Assembly: GCF_963678635.1 (NCBI RefSeq)
Contig: NC_087063.1
Span: forward strand, 33,790,682 to 33,819,966
Direction: 5' to 3'
DNA from: Symsagittifera roscoffensis
Taxonomy: Eukaryota; Xenacoelomorpha; Acoela; Convolutidae
DNA length: 29,285 bases
Below the pieces are notes generated by a model. That model saw only the letters and a list, made by a program, of their open reading frames with translations, made no database searches and was not told where the DNA came from. Position 1 is the stretch's first letter. The number at the start of each line of letters is the position of its first letter. This document shows positions 18,779 to 29,177 of the stretch, in pieces. The position numbers and the translations under genes are program-made.

Positions 18779-18820
<42 letters not shown>
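18779..18820 (+). repeat. (GT)21 microsatellite
   Basis: An uninterrupted alternating GT run covers 42 bases. It is probably polymorphic in length. Confidence 0.97.
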
Positions 18821-18823
<3 letters not shown>

Positions 18824-19479
18824 TGTTTCTTCATAGAGTTGAGATATCTTGCAACCTCTGGGTCACTCCCAGTGGTGGTGAGAAACTCATTTTTCTCTAA
18901 TTATTGCCTTTTATCGAACATTTTGATTCATTTGTTTTCATAAATCTGAATATGCCAGCAAAACCAAAAGCACCAATAATGCTTTTGCACTAATAACAAC
19001 AATAAAGAAGAAAACAAAATCAATGAAAAGACTCTACCATGCTCTACTGAGAATTGCCCTGTGATAATTCAAATTCAAATTGTATTTCCAAGTAAATTTG
19101 ATTTCATCAGAGCCTTTATGCGTGGTTTCTGGACAGCATCAAGACGACCGGGGCCAGCTTCCGCCAGATCGCATATTAACGCTCTATTCGACAAAAAAAG
19201 AACCGAAAGAAACCAGAGCTACTTTAGTGATCAAAGTAGGAAACAAACAAAAGCGGCAGAAATTTCATTTTGAAAAAAAAAATCGGCCTCGCGATGTTGA
19301 AAAGAGCCAGATTTTTGTGTACAAAAATTTTGGATAAAATCCAAATCGAAATTGAAAGTGACGAAGTTTAACTGATAAGAGCGAGGAAAAGTTCACAAAG
19401 ACTCAGGGCGTGAAATTCTACCTTTTTAATTTAAGATCGAGTTAGTAAAAAAATAACTGCTACGAAAAGCTCAAAATAT
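18821..19479. other. Mostly unique sequence, no supported gene
   Basis: Two overlapping plus-strand ORFs (19061-19273 and 19080-19337) share a GC-richer patch at 19100-19220. Neither has a recognisable domain, and they contradict each other in frame, so no gene is called. Confidence 0.4.
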
Positions 19480-19580
19480 GCCTAAATCTTCAAGTTATGA
19501 CGAAATAAGCATGAACCTTGCAAGTTATGATAAAAGTTATGATGAAATTATCTGCAGGTTACGATGAAATAAGTAAGTAC
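19480..19580 (+). repeat. Degenerate short repeat
   Basis: About four variants of AAGTTATGATGAAAT or GGTTACGATGAAATAAG occur in a row (near 19492, 19521, 19534 and 19557). The period is irregular. Confidence 0.5.
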
Positions 19581-19880
19581 TTACAAGTAAAAACAATTAA
19601 GCTAACTGAATAAGTTGATCATTTTTTTACGAACCCAAAAGCGCAAAATCAAGGGAGACAAAAAGATTGTAATATCATTTTAAAAGTTAAGGCTCCCAGG
19701 TTTTTTTTTTTCAATTGAGAAAAGATTGAACATTCTAGCTGCCTTTCACCTACAAAGCCCTACTAGGTTTTTTTTTACTTTAAACATTGCTTAACTCTTT
19801 TACTATGACGCCTGCTCTTCATTCTTAAATTTGTGTTTGCCGCTTCTATTCTGCTTTTTGATTTCATGGTGTTATTGTAA
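19581..19880. other. AT-rich sequence upstream of the LINE relic
   Basis: No ORF or repeat is visible. Part may be eroded LINE sequence, but nothing in it can be matched. Confidence 0.35.
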
Positions 19881-21760
19881 TTGCCTTTCAGGATAAAATT
19901 CAATCAAACTTCGAAATATTGCAAAGTTTTTACCAAGGAATCATTTATAAGTGTTCTGGTCGATTCAAATCAAACACCTACTGTACAGTTTTTTTCGACT
20001 CTTCATCTTTTACTTTCATTTATTTACATACAATCTTCCCAAGGTGAGCTCTCAGTTCGTAATTTTCTAAGTCTAATAATTACATCTTATTCCGAATTAC
20101 CTTTTTTTGATCTTCACGAAATTCAATCGGCGCAGGCTTTAGCTCCACTTCGTTTTGCTTAGACACTGTCATCAGTCGTCACTAGGCGAGCAAACTTTTT
20201 AGATTTTCTACTGAACGAATATCATTTCATTCAAATCGTTCGCCATGCAACTCTTAGTTAAGGAAACATTTTTGATCTGGCCTTGGTTACTAATGCTGAT
20301 AACTGGGATTACAATTTTTTAATTGATGAGTTTTCAGACCAATTTTTTGTGCTACTCACTTAAGACAATCGTTCTAAAACACAGAATCCGGAGAAAAACC
20401 TATCGAACCAACAATACAAAGAGTAGATAAATTTTCACTCAACCGGTACAACACAACCAAACTTTTTGCAACCTTTTAATGACACAATTTCGACGTCTTT
20501 TTTATAGTAATATCACGTAATTTGACAGCGCAGAGCAATTCAAGCTCAAGCAGCATAAAAGGAAAGATAAGAACAATGTGATGAAATTAGTATTAATTTT
20601 TTACATGTTCATCATTCAAATATGCTTTAGAAAGCTAGATGTCGCACCAAGAAACTAAATGGAACCGATAGATTAAAAATTGCAACTAAATGTCAGATAG
20701 TGCTTTAAGAAAAATTCAAACGCTTAAAATCTTCCTTTTTTTTAAAAGAAAACCGAGCTCTTAAATTCAGCTCCGTGTACATCAAAAACACATTTCGTCG
20801 CTTTCTATTTTTAAAAAATGTTACTGTCACATCAAATGAGGTGAGCTATACTTTAGATAATATCAAACAACGTTTTCGTAGGTTACCACAAATATCCATA
20901 TTTATCTTCAAATGTATTTCGAAGCCGCCGACTTGAAAAACCCGTGTTTGTGTATGCTCTCTTTCAATAGGTTTTGATAACAAGGAAATGACCAAAATTT
21001 TGGAAGTGTGCATAAGTCGTTCCCACTCACAAGAAAAAACACAAAAGCAGTATTTAAAAACTACAGTCCCTTTTCCTTGTTGCCAAGATTATCTCTCTTT
21101 TTTGAAAAAAAAATTGTTTTAATTTTATTTTTTCAAAGATTAAACACAGGATCAATTCACGTCATCTGGGCTGCGGCAAAAAGCACTCAAATGTCACGCA
21201 GTTATCAGCTTTTTCTGACGAAATATAATAAAGTGTAGATTTCAGCTGAACCTTTACCTCAGTGGAGCATTCTGTTTTTTTTGAGAAATTGATTCTTTTT
21301 GGTTTGACAATAACTGTTTTGACTTTTTATCATCTTTTTACTTAGTTAACCGCTACAAATGAGTTTTTATTGATGGAAGTCTTTGCCAGTAAATAAAGGT
21401 GTGCCCTAATGAAGCAAAATGAGGCCGTTATTAGTCCTGATTTTTATCGATGATACGATTGACCCCATCCCGTTTCGAGTTTTTTTTGTTATGTTGATGA
21501 GACAAAACTAGTAGCTCAAGGTGAATCACTCAGCAGCCATCTTCAACATGAAAAAAACGTTACGAATTTGTGATCATTTGACAAATAGCTTACTTTCAAT
21601 TCCGTCCAACGCTTTCATCTTAACATCAAAAACAGAGCTATGTTGCTTTTCTTGGAACCCAAATAAAACCAATTGTGAATTGGATTGGAAATATCTCGGC
21701 AAAAATTTTGAAAAAAGGCGTATTTTTAACTAACTTTGATATTCATTTCTCAAAAACATA
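19881..21760 (+). pseudogene. Decayed non-LTR retrotransposon (LINE) ORF2: endonuclease and reverse transcriptase
   Basis: The frame starting at 19881 runs through two internal stops (20160 and 20250) into a stretch reading NFLDFLLNEYHFIQIV, then GNIFDLALVTNADNW and LIDEFSDQFFVLLT. This is the C-terminal pattern of APE-type endonucleases in the CR1/Jockey/Rex-like LINE group (normally LDLVLT and SDH; here the His of SDH has become Gln). After about 650 bp of broken frame, NYSPFSLLPRLSLFFEK (21059 onward) matches the first RT motif. RPLLVLIFIDD (about 21422) matches the GPLLFLIFINDL motif. YVDETKLVAQG (21490) is the catalytic YADD box with both surrounding and catalytic residues altered. NSLLSIPSNAF and then YLGKNF follow as in the palm and thumb region. 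Multiple stops and frameshifts make it dead. The 3' end and tail are not identified. Confidence 0.82.
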
Positions 21761-22169
21761 CTAGCATGTGTGATATTCCTTATTTTGAAATGTGTGTCTT
21801 TCAAAACTTTTATATGGTTACTCTGCCCGATTCCCAGGACTGAGAACCTGACAGCCGAGTGAGTGGGTTACAAGCCAAACTGTGAGGTTTTTGAAATATA
21901 AGTGGAGTCCACAAAAAGTCAAAATCGGATTTTTTGTTGAGTCCGAAACATTGCTACTTTACTTTGATCTTCTTTGCTGCTTTGAGTATGCGAAATCCGC
22001 ACTTTGTGAGCGGAATGTGCAAAATGTACGTAGAGTTGTCATTTTGGTTGCAGATTCCGTTTATAAAAAGAGTAGCATTTCAAAAAAAAGTGTTTGCTTA
22101 CCAGGTGGTCACGCGCAAGTTCAATTTCAATTAAAGTTTTTGATGATTTACCACTTGAAACACTAAACT
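21761..22169. other. Sequence downstream of LINE relic
   Basis: This may include an eroded LINE 3' region. A 94-codon plus-strand ORF (21882-22166) overlaps another open frame (21934-22134). Neither has a recognisable domain, so no gene is called. Confidence 0.35.
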
Positions 22170-22400
22170 TTCAATCTCAATTGCTGGCCCCAAAATTCTT
22201 TCTCAATCTATCTCAATTCCTGCTAGGTTCGATCGCAAAACCTGCTACATTCGATCTCAACTCATGCCTCATAGCTAACTTTGATCTCAATTCCTGTCAC
22301 TTCGATCTCATTTGCTAGCAATTCCTTCTATCGCAGTTCATTGCATCTGAATCCACTTCTCACCTCAACTATCTCATCTCAAACTCAAATACTGATAGGA
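22170..22400 (+). repeat. Degenerate pyrimidine-rich repeat
   Basis: The words TCAATCTCAATT, TCGATCTCAA and GATCTCAATTCCTG recur about eight times with irregular spacing, often followed by TGCTA or CTGCT. It looks like an old simple-sequence expansion. The 74- and 85-codon ORFs across it are artefacts. Confidence 0.6.
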
Positions 22401-22785
22401 TGGTTTCCAAATTTTCCATTTCAATCTCAAAAAAATTGCTCGGTGACAACCGCCATTTTAGATAACGGATGTTTTAAAAGTTTGTTGTGGATTCCGCTGC
22501 AAGTTTTTAATCCTTGTTTTTACATTCTGCCCTGCTAGATAAAAGTTTCAGCTATAATTGTTCATATACAACAACTGGCGTAGTTAAGAAAAACAATTGC
22601 GCAATCCATTTACAATTTGCAGAACCCACTTACATTTTGGAGCATGTTCAAGTAGTTGTATCTGAAATCCAGCTTCATAGAGACATCAAAACTTGCGCTT
22701 ATCCTGTGCTCGAAGTGTGATTTCAGTGATTCGATATCTTCAATTGAGCATATAATTTTTGTTAAAAACTATAAAATCTGTCGCC
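22401..22785. other. No supported gene
   Basis: A 68-codon plus-strand ORF (22514-22720) has mixed composition but no recognised motif or clear splice border. Confidence 0.35.
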
Positions 22786-23177
22786 AAATTTGACTGAAAA
22801 GAAAAACCCCACAACGCATAAATATTATTTTTTTTGTCGAAAATTGGAAAAACTAGCATGCCTCAACTCAATTTGGAACAATGTCTAAGACGGATTAAAT
22901 CTCCAGTAACGCGTTAATAGCACGAAATATATTGCGCGTTAATTGACCCAAAATTGCCAAATTAGCAAACTTCAAACCCCAAATCCCCGTAACTTTCTGA
23001 AAATTGATCACAGCTTAAATATTTTTGAATATTTTATCTAAAAGTGTGCTCAGGATGGCAATACTGCCGAATGATATAAGAAAATTCCGTCAAAAACTGC
23101 GAGTAAAAATTAAAATGTCTCAGTAGAACCACCCCGTGCACAAATATTCAGTTTTTTTTTCTTCGAAAGTGGGAACA
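22786..23177 (+). mobile_element. Family C element, copy 6 (old, rearranged)
   Basis: The segment from 22855 to 23177 follows the family middle and tail (AAGACGGATTAAATCTCC, ACGCGTTAATAGCACGAAAT, CACCCCGTGCACAAATATTC, ending GAAAGTGGGAACAGTG). The head is missing. Just before it, 22786-22850 is a second, separate tail-like piece (TTTGACTGAAAAGAAAAACC to GTCGAAAATTGGAAAAAC), so two partial copies abut. It is more diverged than copies 1-5 and 7, suggesting greater age. Confidence 0.65.
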
Positions 23178-23270
23178 GTGTCATATCAAATTAAAAAGCA
23201 AGTATTCTTTAACTAAACAGGAAAGATTTCCAATTTTTACAAATATCCTTTTTGTCAGATGTTGACCTAC

Positions 23271-23454
23271 CTATATGGTCATTGTTGTTATCTAACGGGA
23301 ACCAGTTGATGTGGTCATAAATAGTTTCCGCCAGTAGTTCGAACCTTCTCAATTCACTCATGCGAATGACGTTTCTTCTCTCTCGCGATAAGTCAAATCG
23401 GTATCCAATCAGACAGAAGTGAGCGCTGAAATAAACAACTGATCTGACCACTTT
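23271..23454 (-). CDS. Candidate internal exon, unknown protein
   Basis: On the minus strand a frame containing CLIGYRFDLSRERRNVIR, then MSELRRFELLAETIYDHINW and FPLDNNNDHIG is open in a GC-richer segment. It ends at a good donor, CATATAG|GTAGGT (exon end 23271). Two acceptors are possible: GTTTATTTCAG ending at 23426, or TTTCATATGCTAAG ending at 23455. The second leaves phase 0. The translation is charged and soluble-looking, with no stop over more than 60 codons. I do not recognise the family. A family C relic lies just beyond the donor, where an intron would be. It may belong to the same minus-strand gene as the tandem-donor segment near 24600, but that is a guess. Confidence 0.4.
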
Positions 23455-23514
23455 CTTAGCATATGAAATAAACGAATAAAATAAACTTAAAGTCAGGCTT
23501 GGCCAGGGGTTCAA

Positions 23515-24162
23515 AATTTATATTGGTCACTTCCTTCCTCATTATATCCGACGCTGGCTGACATGATAATCAAATAGACCCAGTGAACAAATTTTTTCAG
23601 TATTTTAAGTATGATGTATTTCTCTTCGATAATGAAAATAAAGACATAAACTCAATGTTTAAATCATAATTCTCAAATAACGATGAGCAAAAACCAGTTC
23701 TTATTAGATTAAATTTGTAAGGATAATAATGAAAATCCTTAGAACAAAAAGGATATAATGAAACCTGATAAATGAATCTAATCAACATGGATATCTTCTT
23801 TATTTACAAAACCAATCAAAAATTGAGTTAATTAATGGTTATAGTATGAAGATATTGGCATTTCCTACGTTTTAACTTGTGTTCAGTCGGAGAAGTGGGA
23901 TCGTAAGATCAACGGCAACTCAAAACCAATTTGGCAAAAAGACAGTATTTTCTTGTTGACAAAAACTTCACTTTCAATCGAGAAGTTTTTAGAAAGTATA
24001 AAATCCTTTACGCAAACCTCGAGTTCAATAAATGTATTTTGTCCCACACAAGTCTAATGAAAATGATGATTTTTACGATCAAAACTAGATAGACTAGAGA
24101 CGGAAGAACTATGATGCAGCACACGAAAAAAGATACAACACCATAGTGGTTCACGGGACTTT
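23515..24162. other. AT-rich sequence, no supported gene
   Basis: A 63-codon minus-strand ORF (23597-23788) is Phe, Tyr and Ser-rich low complexity and is not called. Nothing else is recognised. Confidence 0.4.
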
Positions 24163-24297
24163 ATGTCACTTCTTGCTGAAGTAAATGATAATCCAAAAGC
24201 TACTGCGTTAGATTTCCATGCCCACCGTGCACGGTTTCATAAGAAGAGGACCGTGGATGAGATCGACAACGAGCTGGAGTATCTTGCTCAAAACTAA
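24163..24297 (+). CDS. Small open frame, weak
   Basis: An ATG at 24163 opens 44 codons (starting MSLLAEVNDNPKATALDF, later KKRTVDEIDNELEYLAQN) to a TAA at 24295. The segment is GC-richer than its flanks and strongly charged, which is why it is mentioned. The length is too small to judge. It could be an exon, a transposon ORF fragment, or chance. No domain is recognised. Confidence 0.15.
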   Translation: MSLLAEVNDNPKATALDFHAHRARFHKKRTVDEIDNELEYLAQN

Positions 24298-24593
24298 GTA
24301 TCAACTGTTCTGACAGGAGGTTTCGAAATGGATGCACTAAAAAGCAATCTATTTTGATTTTGAAATGGACTTGAGCTCTTAATCAACTCAAATAATTTTA
24401 CATCTGAAACTTGTGTAGGTCAATTCTTAAACGGTTAAGAAAAATAAAAAATATATATTTGCAAAAGCCGTTTCAATCATTATTTATGTAAAAAATCAAC
24501 ATTCGCTTTCAAACATTGTTTATCGATTTCACAGTTAGGTAATATTATTTAATTTGAAAGAAAAAGCGTAAAGCAGTCAAATCTAATGATTAA

Positions 24594-24655
24594 CTTACCT
24601 GCGACAATTTGGTTAAGGTACTGACCTTACCTGCGACAATTTTAAAATCGGCCTT
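24594..24655 (-). CDS. Possible microexon with tandem 5' splice sites
   Basis: On the minus strand a putative acceptor TTACAAGATTTCAG ends at 24656. It is followed by KADFKIVAG and then KVSTLTKLSQ in one open frame. Two identical strong donors, GTCGCAG|GTAAG, end exons at 24631 (25 bases) and 24599 (57 bases, in frame). The donors sit in a 17-base direct repeat 32 bases apart. The 57-base form leaves phase 0, as the exon at 23454 requires. Support is from splice motifs only. Confidence 0.25.
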
Positions 24656-24793
24656 CTGAAATCTTGTAAATTATTTGCCTCAAAGCGCACTATGATTAAC
24701 AAGCACGAGTTATTGCTCTTGATTCACAAATTGAAAAAAAAACAGTAGACGAAACAAATGCGTTATAAAAATTATGGAAGGCAGACAAAACAA

Positions 24794-25306
24794 ACAAGAC
24801 TGCTCGTATCAGGGCGAAGCCCTGAATGTTCCGACTGCCTTTTAATGTTTAATAAAATGTAATTTAAATGAAAATTTTTTTTTCTAAAATTTGAAATTTT
24901 TTATGAAAATCATCCCCCCACACGCCATATAAAGTACAAAAGGATAAATTTCGCTCCTTGTAACAAATCAATTATGGCAAATAAGCTTCTTCCAACCAAT
25001 TTGGAACGATTTCTAAGACGGATTAAATCTCCGCTTACGCGTTAATAGCGCGAATTATATCGCGCGTTAATTGTCCCAAATTGGTCAAAATGGCCAAAAT
25101 GGCAATCTTTAAACCCTCATAACTTCACGAAAAATGATCACAGGTGAAATATCTTTTCAAATTTAAGCTGAAGACAACAATAGCTTTCGAATGATATAAA
25201 AAAAATCCGTCAAAAAAGGCTAAAAAGTCGAAATTTGTCTGAAGAAAAAAAACCCACCCCGAGCACAAATATTCCGTTACTTTCGTATCGAAAGTCGGAA
25301 CAATAA
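24794..25306 (+). mobile_element. Family C element, copy 7 (full length)
   Basis: The head is AACAAGACTGCTCGTATCAG with a perfect hairpin CAGGGC-GAA-GCCCTG and GTTCCGACTGCC. The tail ends with hairpin ACTTTCG-TAT-CGAAAGT and CGGAACAATAAA. It is nearly identical to copy 5 over the conserved blocks, so it probably inserted recently. It has a small tandem duplication GGCCAAAATGGCCAAAATGG-like near 25085 and lacks the AGTTAAA of the tail found in other copies. Confidence 0.87.
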
Positions 25307-25789
25307 AAAAATGAACTTAATTCAGAGGATCGTATAACTACAAAGTTACCAAAACTTTCTGAGTCTGATGAGTGTATGACACACTCGAGATAATCTTTAT
25401 GAACATACATGAAATGAAAGCTAATTTTCATAAACTGCCAAAAAGGAAGTCAAACCATTACAAGGCTAGACAAATTAATTGAAGAGAATCTGTTTGCAGA
25501 TCAAAACTGATCTAATTCAGACAAGGTCGACTAGAGATTGCTAACTAATTAAAAAGTCAGTAATAAATTGACTGGTACTTTGAGATATTTCAATTGCCAT
25601 GTCATTCATGTTTATTTTCTCAATTTCTTCTTCAGCAATTACTAACTCTTCACAATCCTCAGTTTAAACCTCAGGATCAGCCTCAGTCTAGAGCAAGCCC
25701 TTTCTCCTAATTGCTGTAACTCTGAAACCTAACAAGTTAAGGGCACAGATTTCTAATTTTATTCTATTATTTTTGTCAAAATTTTCAGC
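25307..25789. other. Unique sequence before the copia relic
   Basis: A minus-strand ORF (25210-25431) begins inside the family C element and is not credible. CCTCAG words near 25655-25690 are locally repeated. No gene is seen. Confidence 0.4.
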
Positions 25790-27290
25790 TTTTAGCTAGA
25801 ATCTTTTAGCAAGAACGGATTTGGAACTGGCGGCGTTCAGTGAAAATCCTAAAAATTGACCGGCTCGGTTGACAAAATTTGTGCCGTTGAATCTTGCCAA
25901 GAACCTGTTCAGGACAGTGATGCGTAATGATGAAAAAAGTTATACGAGCTAACACTGTGTGGTCCTACCTGGCTCTAGTGCTGAACAACGCCGATATGAT
26001 ATACATCAAAAATGACTGCGTTGGAACGCCGCTTTGATGTGAGAACAATGATGTCTCAAGAAAGGCTTGATATGGATAGAGGACTGGACATGGCCGCAGA
26101 GCCATGTAAGCTGCGAAGAAGAAGAAAGGAGTTTCACGTAGTGACTGCTAAGTGTGCGGTCTCAAGCGTCACCTGAAAGCAACTGCAATTCGAGTTGAAC
26201 AAACTAGTGGACAATACCGTGCTCGAGACAGTGGGTCGAACAATGCAAGTGAGCCAGGAGCAAAAAAAAAGTGTGCTTCAACTGTAAGCAGCCTGGAATC
26301 TTTGCAATGGAGAGCAAGCAGACGAGGACAAGATTCTTCAATTTCTCTGCTACAATATTAAAGAAAAGAGACAACTTCTTTTTAGATACCGGGTGCACTG
26401 ATCAAGTGGTGCACTAAATGGCTGCTTTTTCTAGCTTTGAAATCTGGAACAACCGTGGGGCAGCCTAACGGCAAGTTGTCAAGGATTGAGGGCAAAGGAT
26501 CAGTGGAAATGGAAAGATAATGTGTGGAGTTACGCTTTTCACGAAGTGCTGTTGGAGCCGAGCTGCAAATATAACTTGATGATTATGAGTTCATCTGTGG
26601 TTAGAGGGTCAAGCTTCAGTTTTGCGGCAGATGGTTCACATCTGCTGGCATCAGATTTGAGATTGCAAGCTTTTCTTTCTGGATTGCAAGTTCAGGAGGA
26701 ACCCGATGACTCTTGTGACGAAGAGAAAGAGGGATATCTATGATGCAATGCTGTGACACCCACGACTGGAGCAACTCAACAAGTAGGACTTTTCATCACT
26801 TGTCAATGTGGGCGACCTAGAGTTTTGAGAAGTCTGTAAATCGTTATTGCATGAATTGGCGGTGCCAAAGAAAACTGACTGCAGAGCATCGGCAATGAGG
26901 CAACGGGCCTTCAGTGAGATCCAGGCACTATTTGAAGCACCAAGCTTCGTCGACGACTTCCGTCTTCTGGCTGTGGTCAGCTACCTGAAAAAGAACAGCG
27001 ATGCCCTTCTGAAGATCCAGGAGTTTGTGGCTGAACAGTGCGAACTAACAATGAAAGTGAGTATTCGGCAAATGCACTTAGAAGATTTGTACAGAAATCC
27101 AGATTAACCAAGAGTTCATTAAGCCTAAGACTCTTCAGCAGAAAGATGCAGCAGAGCGCTACAACCGATTAATCGCCGAGATGACTCGATGCCCGCTGGC
27201 CGAAGCAAAGCTACCGTCAGATGTGAGAATTCACTCGCCATATATCAAAGTTGAAAAAATCCATGTACTAAGCTAAGACATACTGTTGTA
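25790..27290 (+). pseudogene. Decayed Ty1/copia retrotransposon: gag, protease, integrase
   Basis: The order fits a copia polyprotein. A gag-like piece (TVWSYLALVLNNADMIYIKN, about 25953-26035) comes first. Next is a first zinc-knuckle relic with a stop in it (26146-26190, C-x-x-C-G pattern, last Cys lost), then a second (VCFNCKQPG, about 26271, His and last Cys lost). The protease box FFLDTGCTDQVVH follows (Asp at about 26385), with its C-terminal part VLLEPSCKYNLMIMSS and FSFAADG (26540-26640). Integrase pieces are FVDDFRLLAVVSYLKKNSDA (26957 onward) and DAAERYNRLIAEMTRC (27144 onward), which holds the catalytic Glu of the DDE core. Frameshifts and stops are frequent. No reverse transcriptase or RNase H is present, and LTRs are not demonstrated. 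The TGTTGTAACG at about 27282 could be an LTR start, but no matching end is found. Confidence 0.85.
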
Positions 27291-28988
27291 ACGTTCAGGT
27301 GACAAGTGTTATAGTTTTGACAGCTATCGGTATGATTAACCAACCAAGCAAACTCTTTACTTCTACTCACAAAGGATTGACGTTTGTTGGTCTGGAAAAG
27401 AGAATATTATAATCACAGTTTAAATCTTTTTTTTAACCTTGTTAATCCAGGATTTTTTGACATCTCACTACAATCGATTGGTTTTATATCTTACATAATT
27501 TTTTTATTGCCATTTCATCTGGGAAAATAGTGGCAGCTCCCTTCTACTAGTTTTCTTTACGAAATATGTTTTTTTTCCGAAATGATCTCACGATTATATA
27601 TTAAAAGCATGTTAGCATTCCCCACGGACTTGGTGAAGCAAAAAAGCGTTTAATTGAAAAGTTTTAAGAAGTCTTAATAAAACCTTTTGCATTTGACTTA
27701 AGGAACCAAAAATGTGAGCAAAAAATTTTATACAATTAATTCAACTAATCAAATCGTTTCAGCAAAATGTCAAATTTCTCCTAAGATATTTATTCTATTT
27801 ATTCCTTGCTACGTTGAATTTCAATTCTCTTTATTATTATTCTTTCGAAAAATTTGAAAAACTTGCTTCATTTTTAAACAAAAATTTGTTTCAAAAAGTT
27901 CTGGTAAAATTTTACACTGAAAGAGATAATTTATTCGAATTTTTTCTCGCTGATGTTCTTATATTTTAATTTTTCTCTTTTTTACGTAAATTTTAACAGA
28001 TTACTGCTAGAAATTGGTTACAGTGTTTATCAGTTTTTATCCACGATTTATTCAATGAATGATTACCTTAATCATTTTTCACCAAAATTTGCATTATTTT
28101 CCAGCAAAAATTTAGTTTTAAGGTAGTTAAACGGTGTTAATTTAAACAGACACATAAGCAAATAGCTGCATCGTATAATAAGTTTGTTGCAATAAATTAG
28201 ATTTGCGACTAAAAACTCTGTAAAAAGTTTCTCTGGAAAAATTAAAAACAAGGAATGCTGCTTAATTTTCGTAAATTTAGAAGGTTCAAAATGCGGTCTC
28301 TCGCTTTTTACATGTAGTTTCAAAAGCCAGAGAAACCTAATTTATTTGCACAATTTTTATCGGCTCCCAATCAAAGAGGGAGTTAATTTTTAAAAAATTT
28401 CTTTTGTTTTTGAATTTTTTATTATTACTGCCCTAGTTGTCACCTGATTATCTAATAGATATCTTTGTTTTCACTATCCGTAAGTTTCCAATTGCGGCGT
28501 TCGGAGCTCATTTTTTGCTGGGGTCATGTAATGGGATAGGTTTTCGTTTGCAATTGAGTCATTGACCGTTAAGCGACTGTATCAGTGTTGTTTGAATTTA
28601 TTTCGGTCTTCAAGGCATATTATGGCCAGTAGTATTCGCCTTAGTTTCGTTCATGTGGAAAAAGTTTGATCTCCATTTATGGCAATGAGAATACCCAGAA
28701 CCAAACGTGTTTTCGACAAACTTAGCAAAAAAACGTCAAAAATGTTACATTGACTCCCAAAAAGACATAATAATGCCAAAACTAGTATCAATGCAAAAAC
28801 ATGGCCTGATTGTCTTTTGGGTTCATCCTTATAGTTGTTGGAGGTTTTTTGAAGTAATCGTTAGCCATCTCGTGTCGTGATGGACAAATGTGTAGTATTT
28901 TCTCTATATAAGTGGTTAAAAAAGTCTTGATAATGGGCTGCGGCGCCTTTTAGTCATGGCTGGTACAGATAACTTGTATAGCAACTAA
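27291..28988. other. AT-rich sequence, no supported gene
   Basis: This holds unique AT-rich sequence with poly-T tracts. The 83-codon minus-strand ORF (28072-28323) is Leu, Lys and Phe-rich low complexity. A somewhat GC-richer patch lies at 28480-28680. No repeats shared with the rest of the window were recognised. Confidence 0.4.
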
Positions 28989-29177
28989 CCGCGTCCCCCC
29001 ATTGCTAATAACCGTGGAATAGATGGAGTCTCTCGTAAACTGCTACCAGAGCTTCGACATCAAGAGTTCAGTAATTGCTTTTGGAAGGGAATTACAATCA
29101 ATTACGTCGACCTAAGAAAGCAAACCAAGACTACTTGCAAGGTGCCAAAAAACCCTTTTGGTAGGCTCAGAAAAATT
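28989..29177 (+). CDS. Unassigned open stretch, possible exon fragment
   Basis: The plus frame is open for 63 codons between a TAA at 28986 and a TAA at 29178, with no ATG start. The translation is basic, for example SRKLLPELRHQEFSNCFW and KVPKNPFGRLRKI. The surrounding 350 bases are GC-richer than the neighbouring kilobase. There is no recognised motif. It could be an exon or a decayed mobile-element frame continuing beyond the window. Confidence 0.18.

Noticed and set aside
27282-27420. 3' LTR of the copia relic
   Set aside because: Only a TGTTG-type start was seen. There is no second LTR, no clear polypurine tract and no CA end, so it is not annotated as an LTR.
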